Positions 1-11,577 of a stretch of 64,000 bases of DNA are shown here, in pieces. Source of the DNA: Syngnathus acus (Eukaryota > Chordata > Actinopteri > Syngnathiformes > Syngnathidae); assembly GCF_901709675.1 (NCBI RefSeq), contig NC_051099.1, forward strand, positions 3,782,001-3,846,000, in the 5' to 3' direction. The position numbers and the translations under genes were made by a program. Position 1 is the stretch's first letter; each line of letters starts with the position of its first letter. A model generated the notes under the pieces. It was not told where the DNA came from, searched no databases, and worked only from the letters and a program-made list of their open reading frames with translations.

Positions 1-2050
1 CAACACATATTTGTCTCATGCAAGTAAGCCAGCTCTCATTCCACCTCATGTTCGACTGGATTTTGTTACCATGACAACCAGGGGAGGACCCAGAGCTTTG
101 CAACGAAAGGCTTTGCACATTGCCTCTCATCATCACACCAGTGTGTGTGTGTGTGTGTGTGTGTGTCTGTGTATGTGTGACTGTGGGCTGTTTGCTTCTA
201 ATTGTGGAAGCAGAGCTTAGAATGTGGAAAAATTATGCAGAAGACTAAATCTGCTGAATGCAATTCCCTAATAAACGTTTTTTTTTTTAACTTCACTTAC
301 TACAATCAACTCATTGACTGGTCGGTTTAACACTGATTTGTTTCCTTTGAGCAAGATTGTTGACGAATTAAATAAATTAAACATTACAATTAAATTCATT
401 CAAAACTGTTAATGTCTACAGACATTTTTTGGGCTCATTGAAATTGGCTGTAAAGTTTTGCTCTTACCATCCAATTAGAGGACGGAGAAGTGATGACATC
501 ATCGAAGGCGAGCACTCTGTCCCTGTGGAGACACATTTTAAAATCTGATTAGGGCAATGAAAATATGAACCGTCATGTGAGTCCCAACGGTCAGGACAGG
601 TCAGATCCCGTTGACCAAATCCAAAAAGAAAACTGAATTCCTCACAATATAATGTAAACACGATATCTTTTTTTTTTTGCAATTCTAAACATCCGACATC
701 ATGTTGAGGACAATACATTTTGGTTTTTGGAAATCACAATGCAAACACTGACCCCTCAGCCCTTGCTGGCCTGTAGAACAATGCACTCCAAACCAAACAA
801 ATCAGAGAAGAACAACTTGTCCGTGTTTGTATTTGGGAGTGCTGCTACGTAAATCTTATTCTTAACATTTATTGACATGGGGGAACTTTATAGTTGTAGT
901 TAGTCATATTATTAGATTATATGATACATTAAAAAAAAAAAAACTTCATACAGATGCATCTTAATAAATTTAAATATTGCAGAAAATTCAATATAGATAA
1001 CTTATTACAAAATAAGGTGTTTATTTAGAGACATACGCTTATTTGATTCAAGTGTTTTTTTTTTATAGAAACAAAACGAACGAGTCACCTTTGTGCCAAC
1101 TTTTGTAATATCTGGCAAATGACACAATCTCTTATTTAATAAAGTGCAAACATACAGTAGTGATATGATAGCAGCTGGCGTGTGCTGAATCATATCGTCA
1201 GGTCACGTCTCTGACAATGCCGCGTACTACGTCACACTGTCACAAGTCACAATTGTCAACAGGCAAAGCAAAGTCATACACTTTCAGCAATACACACTGA
1301 GTCAAATTTCATGTGGAAGTGGCAAGTAAGTCTGTAGTCACACCACTGACTTTCAAGCAAGTTCTAAGTGAAGTCATAAAAGCAAAAATGACACACATTC
1401 TGAAGAAAAGGCACAGTATAAATACATTAACATTTAAACAAGGATATTTCAAGTCCAAAAATTGGAGAATTCATTCCTTTACAAGTGAGCAAACTTCAAT
1501 TTCTCTCTTTTTGCATGTCAGAAAGGCTTTTTACTCTTTCAAACTTTCCAAATGCAATTTCACCAATCATTAATATTGAAGAGAGTCTCTAATGGTGGAG
1601 TGGCTCGCTTAACTTTCTGCTCCTGTTACCTGTCTCTCTCAAGATTTTTTTTTTTTTATTATGGTAATATTTTGATGTGGTTTACAACTGCGATCATCAA
1701 ACTGTTTAGAATATTTAGAACATTCCTGCGTCTCTTATTCCATGACAGGTGTAAAAAAAGGAACAATGATAGCGCTCAAAATACACTCGGTGATCGTATG
1801 ACCACTGCAACCAAATTACGAGTCCGTTGTGTTCAGAATGACCTCATCAACCTTTGACCTATTCTGCCATTGATGCTCAAGAGTCCATGAAAGAGGGAAC
1901 TGGCCTTTTGAAAAGTCTTTTTCAAGCCATTGTTCCGGCCTGTGAGATCAGAGGGCTTCAAGTTGCCGTACACTCTTGGTGGTCATTTTTTATAGAGTCG
2001 TATGTAAACTGATGTTATCTGCTGTGGAGAGCTGGCGGCCAGGCATTAGT
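1..2050. other. left edge, no recognisable gene
   Basis: AT-rich DNA with a GT microsatellite, several A/T runs and no frame that I recognise as coding. If the candidate terminal exon at 2055-2198 is real, 1020-2054 would be its 3' UTR, since a minus-strand AATAAA sits at 1020-1025. Otherwise I see nothing here. Confidence 0.4.
141..178. repeat. GT dinucleotide microsatellite
   Basis: An uninterrupted GT run (141-166) followed by a degenerate continuation. A small open frame crossing it (11-220) is explained by the repeat and is not a gene. Confidence 0.9.
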
Positions 2051-2054
2051 CATT

Positions 2055-2198
2055 CTAGGCAGACTCCTCCGTGGGGTTCTCCACGTCACCCAACTTTCTT
2101 CTTTCCTTCTTACGTGGGGTCATTTTAAATAAGTTTAGAAAGGTTGAGCGCTTTACATGCAGAATATCTCGCAGTAAGAGGTTTTTTTTCCCCAACTT
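2055..2198 (-). CDS. candidate terminal exon of an unassigned gene
   Basis: An open minus-strand frame, bounded by an upstream TAA (2199-2201), ends at a TAG (2055-2057). The predicted tail is charged and protein-like, ending in KKERRKLGDVENPTEESA. No clean polypyrimidine-AG acceptor precedes it, and I do not recognise the sequence. An AATAAA about 1 kb downstream on the same strand (1020-1025) is compatible with a 3' UTR. Frames of this length arise by chance in such DNA, so it is only a candidate. Confidence 0.2.
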   Translation of the reverse strand, partial: KLGKKNLLLRDILHVKRSTFLNLFKMTPRKKERRKLGDVENPTEESA

Positions 2199-2883
2199 TT
2201 ATGAAATGATCCTCTTGATGAACTCGGAAGGAAATAGGGACATATTTATGAGTCGATGAAGGGCTTTGTTTGGATAGGAAAAAGGAAGGTGCCTCTGTTT
2301 TCTCCAAAGAGAAAGCCATCCTTTGTCACGAACGTTAGGGAAACGTTAAGGGGACATGGACGAGCGCTGTCGTGCCGTTATTGTAGCTTAAGCCAGACAT
2401 TAAACATCCTCCGCTTTGATTCCCAGTCTTTCCCGATAACTAACTGTTGAGAAGTCTTAACAGGGAATGAATGAACAGGAAGCTTTCCTTCAACTTTTTG
2501 TCTTTTCCTCAACATCTGCACGTGCATCCCGAAGAGGCTGACGTCTTCCTGCGTTTTTTTGCATCACAAAAGAGCCTTTTGATTTCTTCGTAGTGGAATA
2601 TATCAACAGAGGGGAAAGGCAACACAATTAATAACTTGAAAGGAGTTTTTAGGAAACAAAATGCAGTTTGCGTGATTTGTGGTTGTCCGCTGTATGACAT
2701 ACTGGAAGAATATTCAGAAGGAAAAAATGAGTTTGCTTTCGATATTTCATTACAAAATCTCCACATTTAAATTAATGTCATGAAAATCTAATCTATACTT
2801 TCCTATTTATTTTTAACAATGACAATACTTGACAGAACTCTGGTCTACATTGTGTGGTATCTTTCTGAGCATATATGTTGTTT

Positions 2884-3134
2884 TCATTTTGTCTGGTTTA
2901 ACAAACGTTTCATAGTCAAAAATGCATACATTACAAGATGGCTGTCCAGATGTTGAGTCTTTTGGCCGAACTGCAAAACCTAGAGAAGAATATGGGCACA
3001 AAAACAATTAACATGACTAAATATAGTATGCCCAACTAAGAAAATTAGCGAAGTTTGTGGAATTCAGTACTCACATAACTATCTTCCAGGTTGGAGGTAT
3101 CATTTTCATGTTTTACGTTTTTGAGAATAGACAT
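2884..3134 (-). CDS. candidate two-exon small gene, unassigned
   Basis: Two minus-strand segments join in phase. The first is 3075-3134, starting at an ATG with A at -3, reading MSILKNVKHENDTSNL and so on, and ending at a consensus GTGAGT donor. The second is 2884-2979, preceded by TTCTTCTCTAG and ending in TGA. Together they give 51 aa, with an AATAAA at 2806-2811 downstream. The open frame also runs upstream of the ATG to a TTTTTAG acceptor-like site (about 3198), so the first segment may instead be an internal exon. A 14-codon upstream ORF (MASGP...) overlaps in another frame. I do not recognise the protein. Splice signals are good but could be chance. Confidence 0.25.
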
Positions 3135-3365
3135 TTTGTTTGTCAAGCAGGTGACAATAATTCGACAGAAGCTGGCCCACTCGCCATACGTAACTAAAAA
3201 CTTATTAGTGGGTTTGTGTGCTGGAGAAGCCTCCTACATAATACACGGAATTTTATATGAACCGTAAATCAGGCAAAAGGAAAAGAAGTCACGGAAATAA
3301 AACAGAATAAATCTACGGCTTGTCACCTGCGTGAAGCAAAACTATTATCACCGTCTCATGAATCC

Positions 3366-3401
3366 GATTGGCTGTGTAGCCCATGTGATTATGTGACGTC
3401 A
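3366..3401. promoter_or_regulatory. CCAAT box plus palindromic CRE
   Basis: ATTGG (3367-3371) and a perfect TGACGTCA cAMP-response element (3394-3401) lie 24 bp apart, a pairing typical of vertebrate promoters. A donor-like CACGCAG|GTGACA lies just downstream on the minus strand (about 3335). It would suit the unassigned minus-strand exons at 2.9-3.2 kb. Confidence 0.4.
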
Positions 3402-3777
3402 CACAAACGGATCGGCCAAGTACTCAGTACTCGCATACTACATAGTATAGTAAAGATGTAAACATTTTTTCCCCATCAAAAACCATATGTGAGAATTTTG
3501 TTGACATTAATCATGTTTTAAAAGTAAAATTTTTAAAACTCTGTTACCATTAACCGTTAACATTGGTTGATTTGCAATGTACGATTTAATTATTTTCTCC
3601 CCTAGTACATGAACTTTTTGAGATATTTTAATTTTTAGCTTTTAATTTTGACCTATAAACGCTTGTGCAACACGGGTTTGCCCATTATTGGTGTTTATTG
3701 GTTTAGAAGGTAATTGCCATACTGATCTGCAATGGCAAAAAAATGACAGAGATTTGTACTTAAAACGGCATATGTTG

Positions 3778-4927
3778 TTTATTGTTCAACAGCATCACAT
3801 TCTTTAGCTCACAAGTTGACATCCTCAAATGCATACAACTCGATACATATGACTTTTTAATACATAAATATAATAACAATAACTTTGCATCTCATATCAA
3901 TAGAAACATTCAGTGCATAAAATACAAGTGAATCATGTGCATTAGAATGGCTTAGAAATATAAGTTAATGCATCACGAAACTATGGAAAAAAATATATAT
4001 ACAGCTTCCCTGGTCATCGCAACAAACGTGGTTGGAAGATGGCAGCCGTCTCCCATCGAAGTAATTCACAATCAGTAGCATTAGACCCAATCGCAGTCAA
4101 AGTCTTGGAAAGTGTGCATGCGAATTTTGTGCATCCTCAAACAGCAACCGTGAAGAATTTTCAGTTGTTGGTGGAGCATGAATAGAACAAATTTGATATG
4201 ATGCTGGCTTAAATAGTATCCACATTAATCCCTGCCCTTCCACCTTCCCATTTTTTTTTCAGGTTTCACAGTAGCCTCAGAGATCCCCAGCATGAACTGA
4301 AGATAAACAACATCTGCTCTTCATTCCACCTGCTTGTACTTTGCCATAAGGGGGATGAGAAGGCGGACTTGTTTGATCGCTGGCTTTGAAATGGAGCTTG
4401 TTCTTGTGACTCAGTTGTGCTATTAATAGCCTTGTGCAGTTTTCATGTGCCATTGAGAGTGAATGAGGCATCACGTGTCTCGTTCACGAGACCGGAGCCA
4501 CTCACACTGATATGAGCGGAGACTAAATTTGTTTGACATTGTTCAAGGTGGCTCAACTCCAAAGTGCATGAGGATGCGTTTGTGTGTGAGTGCTTTTGAT
4601 GATGCTGTGAAATATCAGGGCGGGGGGGGTGGGGGGGTTCTGATTGGTCAATGAGTACCCTACTTCATGGCACATTCTTAAGGCGGATGTATGACCTACT
4701 GATTCGTTATGCATGCATGCATGCTAATGAACCCTTATACACCTCCAAGGTGTCCTTTTAACACCTTTGTCATGTGTGTCATAAGGGGGGTGGGGCCCCA
4801 GGTGAGTCATTCATGCACGACAACAATTTGTGTAACCATTTTGGAGACCATGCGGCAATGCTGTCACAAATCCAAGAATGATGTTCAATGTTCATGGGTG
4901 TCACAGTGCAGCAGACACACCTTGTTC
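3778..4927 (-). other. ca4: probable 3' UTR of ca4
   Basis: No further coding sequence is visible downstream of the ca4 stop. The first well-placed AATAAA on the minus strand lies at 3778-3783, which would give a 3' UTR of about 1.15 kb. A G-rich run (about 4620-4638) and a GCATGC repeat (about 4710-4722) lie inside. The end is an inference from the hexamer only. Confidence 0.4.
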
Positions 4928-7900
4928 CTAATTGAGCCGGGATAGTCCCAAGGCCATAGCCAAGGCGGCTACAAGGAGAGGGGAGCAGATCGAAACCACC
5001 GCACCTCCAGATCGGTACACTTGCCGGCCATTAAGGGGCTGAACTGGCCGGAAGGTCCCCACCATTGGTTTCCCGTCATGGAACTTGAGGTCAGAAAAAG
5101 CCCGCAGCTGAGGGAGATAATCAAGTCATCTAGCAGACAGAGTCATGTTTGAATAGAAAAATAATAAAAAACTGCACAGTAACACCAAACAATTTGCATC
5201 TCCATACCAACCTGGTCAATGCTCAGAGGGATGGGGTTCTCAAACAAAGTCCAAACTACAGCCTCAGTGCAGCCTGGTGTGGTCAGAGATCCCTTATAGC
5301 GGTAAAAGGAGGTCAGGTTGTGCTCAGGTGGAATGAGCTGTGCCAAGGAGGTAGGTGGCAGAGAGGTATTGGCGTCTGGGGGGGGGCGACATCATGAGGA
5401 CTGTGGCAATGATTTCATGCACAATTTGTTTTGATTGGACTTCAGCACCTACTTGAGTTTTTGATGCTTCGCAGAGCACTGATAATGGGCTCATACTTTC
5501 GGTTTGCACTGTTGGACACCTTGAAAATGGAAAGATTTTCCACTTAATGGACATTGTGATTTTTGAAAAAAAAAAAAATTCAAATAGTTACCTCATAGAA
5601 AAAGCCCAAGACTGCGACTCCTTCTGTATCAGCCAATGCTGTCGACAGATCCGTGTAGTGATGCTTCATGTGCACAATGTGCAGCTGCGTGATAAAATTT
5701 CAAACGTGACTACTTTATCCACCTTTTTGTATGTTTCTGCAAACTGACCAACAAAATTATCGCAACTTTATCAGTCTGCAGAAATTTCAACATTAGGTAG
5801 ACAAGAAGTTGCAGCTACAATAATCTAAGGAATGCAGCTTGCATAAAGTCAAACAGCCCTAACAAATGACCAGAATAGAGCCTCTGGATTAATTATTATT
5901 ATTTTTTTAGTTTAAGGGTACCTCCATGGGATATTGCTCTCCATCAATGGTGTGTTCAGAGCCTGGTCCGCCATTGCTGCCCCAGTGCAGGTGGAACTGG
6001 ACCGCCTTGTAGGTGCTTGGCAGTCCTCCACCCGAGATGGTGCTTAGGTGAGGAACTCCAACTTGAACTGAAGATAAACAAGTCAGCACCACATCCGGAC
6101 CTCTAGAGTGTTGACCCCCCCCCCCACGGGACTTGGCGCTCACCCGAGTGTCCGTTATTCTTGATGTTGCCTCGGAAAATCTGCTGGTAGTTGGTGAACT
6201 CAAACGGAATCAGGCGCTCGTCTTTTAAGGTCTTTCTGGTGACAACGTTGATGGGCGACTGGGATTTTCCGGCGCAGTCACCGTTTGCATGGTTCCACTT
6301 TTCTGGACCTAGAAGAAAAAAAGTTCAAAGGTGACACAAGCTCTTAGTTTGGAGATTTCTCAAAAGATATCAATCTTACCATTGCATTGATGGTCACAGG
6401 TGAACTGGGACTGATAACACCAATCTGAAAGAGGGAAATATTTTGTGAATATTTAATTATTTTAATCCACTTAACCTGTCAAGTGCTCATCTATATTTAA
6501 CTCCACTCTTATAACCATCCATAGAAATATCCGCCACACCGGATCTGTTATTATATTCTCAAATACTTTCCTTCCTATCAGAATAAACACAGATACAATC
6601 TCTTACATGAGTGGGAACACGTTCTCACATGGTTTGTTGGGGAAGTTTATTAATATTTTACAATAGGAGCGCACGTTGCCTTGCCATATACTTGGCGAGA
6701 CAAATATCTGCCGCTATCTGACTAATCAAATATTTATGAAAAATACTCATGCCATTGAAAAAATGCAGGGGGGGGTCTCCAGGTTTGTTATTAGAATTGT
6801 ATGAAGGCTTCTCCCAGCATTGGAGAAGGAAGTCATTCCCATGTCAAGCTTTTCCTCTCGGTCATGCACAATAATGGTTGCTAAAAAACAAACCCTCACC
6901 AGCACTTCTGCTATGGCAGGCATTGTAATTCATGTCAACCCTATTTAGTTCCTGGTATGCTCTTATCCACTTGCAATGATTGGAAAGTGTTTATTTTACT
7001 AATATGGCAACGGCAGCAATTGTTTATTAAAACTGGGATTGTATTGTTGCATATTAGATTGTAACATTACAATGAAGTTTATTTTATTTTGAATTGGCCT
7101 GGTCAACAGTACATTTGAATCAGAGATGACTGTGTCACTAAATGTATTTTGGACTGTGATTTCAAAAATATCACATTAAGTTTTTGGAGATATTTTTATT
7201 TATGATTTTGGCCTATAATTGCTTGCACAGTACGAAGTTTATCATGTGTAATAATAATTTATGGCTATAAGGTTTCAGAGAAAAATTACGCTTTTTCATT
7301 TTTATTTTATTAGTTTAGTTTTTTATTATTATTATTATTATTAATTATTATTAAAACTTGAACATGCTGCCTATAATTGCTTTACATTTCCTCCTGCATT
7401 TGAACGGGAGCTTTTTATGACTCGGAATGAGGCAGTGGCTGTCTACAGTACTACAACCACAAATATGACATTTATTAATTTGATTCAAAATTTTAAATTA
7501 TTAACTATTGTCATTTTTGGTTATGCATACTTCACTTTAACCAGGCTCCGAGCATTGTGCGTGTTTGTATAAACAATGCCTTACAAAACGGTTGTTTGAG
7601 TTCAGCCAATTAAATCGCTGTCCGCATATGTGTCAGCCAATGGGAAAACGTTACGAATCTGCCGGTCGCCAAGCGAATAACAATATAAGCAGGGTGTCAT
7701 TGTATTTGCGAGGAAACGCGGAGGGAAAAAAACGGCAAAATGCACACGGCAAGGTAAACAAACACTGAATTGCTCCCTCATTTTTAAATTAAAACATCGT
7801 GCGCTACTTCTAAAAAAAAAAAAAAAAAAAAGAAATAAAATAATCAACACAACCCTTCCGCTCCACTGCGGTCTCACGTAGCGGTGGAGACTTCAGAGGG

Positions 7901-8996
7901 CAAACATGGAGACTCAATTGTCCCATCTACCTCACGAACTGCACATAATCTCACGTAGCATCTAGCAGAACCCCGATTACTGCATTGGTGCGGCTGGTTG
8001 GCTTTATTTACGCGAAATAAAACACATGACGCCCCCCACCCACACACGCACACACACAGATCGGAGGAGGGCAATAATTTCCTCATTCAATGAAGATTTT
8101 TAAGAGAGAATTCATCGTTACAAATTCCATAATGTGAATGCAGCTCTTTGTATTGGATTCCAAATTTTAAGTGGGCACACAGCGCACTTATGAAATGCAA
8201 ACTTTTTTTCCCCCCCAATGATTTGACCAGAATAAACATCAGAGCTGGAGTGCCAAAGTAAATTATAGGTGGAATGTACCCGCGTGAGAAATTTCTGCCG
8301 CAGAAACAAACGCAAACGTCATTGGCTCATGCGCAGCGCAGGTGCACACTGCACATGGAGAGAAAAAAGGGAGAGAGAGTGAGACGAGAATCTCAATAGC
8401 AACTCTCCCTCATTGGGTGACTGGTCCAGGATACGGGAGGAAGAAGAGGACATGATGACGCAGGCAGCAGGACAGTTGCTTGACCCGACAGGTGCGCACA
8501 AAATGAGTTCTGCATAAGAAACTCATTCAATCATGTGGTTCTTAGTTTTTTCATTATTATTTTTAGAGATCCGCATGCACTAAATCAACTGTCACGCAGG
8601 CATAGAAAAAAAATATTTCAAACCATATGTCGAATCAGATGATTATATATATATATCTATATCTATCTATCTATATATATCGATATATCTATATCTATAT
8701 ATAGATATATCTATCTATATATCTATATATAGATATATATATATCTATCTATATAATCACTGACGCTGTAAAACATGTATATTTTAAAAATAAATAAATT
8801 AAGAAACATAAGGGGGTTATTTAAATTTGACATATTAAAAAAATTGATACTTAGTATTTCTTTTTTTTATATATGCAATCCGACAAATAAACATGAATGA
8901 TGAATGAATGAGGTGACAGATGAACTCACCACCAGCTCCAGCGGAGAGGCTCCAGGGGGATGCCAGGAAGAGGACGAAAAATGTGAGATGCTGCAT
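4928..8996 (-). CDS. ca4: carbonic anhydrase IV, GPI-anchored
   Basis: Zinc enzyme that interconverts CO2 and bicarbonate on the outer face of the plasma membrane. Eight coding exons read cleanly on the minus strand with matching phases: 8930-8996, 6380-6424, 6144-6308, 5922-6067, 5592-5684, 5453-5519, 5212-5375 and 4928-5107, giving 927 nt and 308 aa. Seen in the protein: a hydrophobic signal peptide from MQHLTFF; WCYQSQ at the mature N-terminus; the proton-shuttle His in NNGHS; zinc ligands in FHLHWG and LHIVH; the active-site Thr in SLTTPGC; the cysteine pair DCAG/TPGC typical of secreted forms; N-glycosylation sites NTS and NLT; and a hydrophobic C-terminal tail after YRSGG, as expected for GPI attachment. 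Length agrees with human CA4 (312 aa). An upstream in-frame ATG ends at 9029, but the TATA box at 9044-9049 puts transcription start downstream of it, so I chose the inner start. Family assignment is very secure; which fish paralogue (a/b/c) is not. Confidence 0.95.
6425..8929 (-). other. ca4: ca4 intron 1, 2.5 kb, with low-complexity DNA
   Basis: Largest ca4 intron. It holds an ATT microsatellite (7322-7352), an A-run (about 7811-7829), two AGCCAAT motifs (about 7605 and 7634), a small CpG-bearing patch with ATTGG and TGCGCA-like motifs (about 8270-8510), and the TATC/ATAT repeat at 8643-8755. No exon is recognisable. The CCAAT and CpG patches could be regulatory; this is only a suggestion. 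Confidence 0.5.
8643..8755. repeat. TATA/TATCTA simple repeat, self-complementary
   Basis: About 110 bp made almost entirely of ATAT and CTAT/GATA units, with both TATCTA and its complement TAGATA present, so the tract can fold back on itself. It lies in ca4 intron 1, near the first exon. Confidence 0.85.
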
Positions 8997-9043
8997 ATCG
9001 GCAACGAAATGACTCGCTCGTGGTCGCATTGTTGCAGGGGGGT

Positions 9044-9049
9044 CTTATA
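9044..9049 (-). promoter_or_regulatory. TATA box of ca4
   Basis: TATAAG on the minus strand (GTATAAGACC context), about 50 bp upstream of the chosen ATG at 8996. A start site 25-30 bp downstream would fall near 9015-9020, leaving a 5' leader of about 20 nt and excluding the in-frame ATG that ends at 9029. Confidence 0.55.
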
Positions 9050-10041
9050 CTTATCCATCAGCATGCCACGCAGGAAAAGACGACGCTGGCCCCGCCCCCT
9101 TCGACAGGCATCCTCTCTCCCATCAATTAACATCTTGGTGTGTCAAATGATGCGATCAAAGACGCTGATAAGAGAGTTGGCGAGTTAATAACCAAGCAGA
9201 TATAATATATAGATAGTAATTGTTTTCATATCAAACCCAAGACACTGAATTTATGGAAATTGCACCTGCTATGTAGAATACCCTCATCCTGAATTATTAA
9301 TCTTAGCTACTACTATAAAGAAGTTCTTTTTAAGGTACATTTAAGAAGTTGGGTTCATGCATGATGTGTGTGAAGGTTTGTTAATGTGTGGGAAGCGACG
9401 ACGTATAAGGGTTTTGGTTTGAGGAAGATATTACAACACTGTATAGATCTTTCATCACAGGGAGCCCTTCCCTTTGTTTGTCATGTTCGACAGTACTGAA
9501 TGACTCTGCACATTTGTGGACAGTGCGGACCTAATTTCTGATAAGGAAGTTTACTCACTCGGGAACATAAGGGAGGATCAGAAAAGACGAATCATGCAAT
9601 GACGTCTTGATTTGGTCAAGGTGCCCGCCCTGGGGTCGTTCCAATGCACAGGTGGCGAGAGGCAGTTTACAGAACTACCCAAGAAAGGTCGTCACCTGGT
9701 GGGCAAATGAAGAATTACGCTACTCTAAAACAGTAAATAGTGCTTGTCAGGTCAATTCCTACTTAGTTTATTCATCCTTTTTATTGATCATTTGAGCTGT
9801 TAATATTAAAAATAAAAATTCTATATATTAATTTCATCATGATGGTTTTGCTAACTAAAAATTATGATCAAAACTTGGAATTGTCATTTTTTTTTACATG
9901 TAGAGAAGAGCAAACAGCAAACATTAAGTACCAATACTGTGTACTATTAACTTGGTAATGCAGTTTTTGATACAGCTCCTGTGTATTTGCATTGATAAAT
10001 ATAAACAAGACAGCTGAGACATCACTACATACACTGTCATA
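9050..10041. other. intergenic between ca4 and mtmr4
   Basis: AT-rich spacer between the ca4 promoter and the inferred mtmr4 poly(A) region. Open frames here (for example 9607-9795) show no family features. Nothing else seen. Confidence 0.5.
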
Positions 10042-11577
10042 TTTATTACAGGCATTGTATTTATTGTTTGTCTTTAGTCACCCATTATCCATTAGAAATG
10101 GAACCTTTGTGAAGTCTTTAAATCGTAGAAGCCTGCAGTGAAATCACGAGACTGAAGCACACATGACCATATTGATGTACTTCCTGTAGATAGATGACGT
10201 TATATACCGTTTGCATCTCTCTGGTGACGTGCAGCCTAGTCTCATCCTTGTAGACACTGTATTGTATTTTTTTTTCAAAAAATAAACAAGCTGGGAAACA
10301 AATCCATCATATAATTTTTTTTATCTTTGCCAATGGGAATTTACTTTTACAGTGCAATTCTTTACAACAGTTATTCATCAATTAAAAGACTGGTACTTGC
10401 CGCCACCATGGATCAGATATCACTATGTATGTTACACTTCAGAGCTTTCTCTAAAAAGAGATGTTAACACCATCGGGAAAAAAAAAAAAAAAACCTAAAT
10501 TATTAGGTCAGCTAATTTAGTGACATTTGATCATCCAGTGAAATCATTAGATCTATATGTTAAACTTTAGCAGCTAAACATCTGTACCATGAACACATAG
10601 GAGGAGTCAAATAGTAAACTGCTGCCATCTATGAAAAGAAAAACATTGAGGGGGGACAAAAAAAAAAAAAAAAAAGTATGGCACCATTGAACACCCAGTA
10701 GACACAAACAAGTACGTACTGTGGCCGCCCTCCCCTGTTGCGTAAAAAGAACTGTCAATCAATTGTTCAGTCTTTCTTCCTTCAAGTGCCAATCAGGAGG
10801 ACAATGAGATTTTTTTTTGAGGGAGGGGGGGGCGTTCAGTCAGAGGTAACGCAGACCTTGTCGGAAAATTCTCAGTCGTTTCCCAGAAATACCCTCAATG
10901 ATTTTCATCGAAACATGCCGTGTCCCAAAACACACCGCTTCACATACCAACAACATACGTGTGTCTCCCGCAGAGCTTTCCAACACCAAAATGTAGCTGC
11001 AAGAGCATCGCTGAAGACCTCGGCCCGCATTGACACTTAAAATCGGAAAACACGAATAGGACCCACCAAAATGCACGGGATTTACATTCCAAGTTACAAT
11101 GGCAAAGTCGACAGCAGATCTCTCCCTTTCTTTTCGCTCGAGTTTGGTCGCGAGATTCCCTTCGACACACGACGACATTTAGAGGTGCACAAAATAAGAA
11201 TACAAAATTAGACTTTTAAATACAATAGCAGCGATTCGTTTCTTTCCCAGCTGAAAGCCTCCAGTAGATCAGGTAAAGGTTTGGAGTCACCGATCGATTG
11301 TCCCTCTCAAGTATGACTATATGGAGAGTGCAGGTGTTGGGTACTTAAGGTGGGCTCAAAAAGGGGGGGGGGGTACCACTACAGAGTGTTGCCGTGCTAA
11401 AAGCCGAAATATGTTCTGTCCAGGACTTGGTCCTGGGGCATTCCCCCGCCCTCCTGCCACCACAGTGCACCCCTATTTTTCAGACAGCTCATCACCTCAA
11501 CCAAGATCCACAGCAGGTTGTGGGGGCGACACCTCGTGAGTTCAAAGAAGGACATGACCCGACAGGAGACCCTTTGC
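10042..11577 (-). other. mtmr4: probable 3' UTR of mtmr4
   Basis: The sequence downstream of the mtmr4 stop is non-coding down to two minus-strand AATAAA hexamers at 10060-10065 and 10042-10047, giving a 3' UTR of about 1.5 kb. It includes a long T-run on the minus strand (about 10659-10676) and a G-run (about 11361-11371). The overlapping minus-strand frame at 10840-11178 has no recognisable domain. Confidence 0.45.

Noticed and set aside
8997-9029. Longer ca4 start (MRPRASHFVAD before MQHLTFF).
   Set aside because: The TATA box at 9044-9049 would place transcription start after that ATG, and the inner Met gives a proper signal peptide.
10840-11178. 112-codon minus-strand frame downstream of mtmr4.
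   Set aside because: Lies in the inferred 3' UTR, has no recognisable domain, and overlaps another open frame of equal quality.
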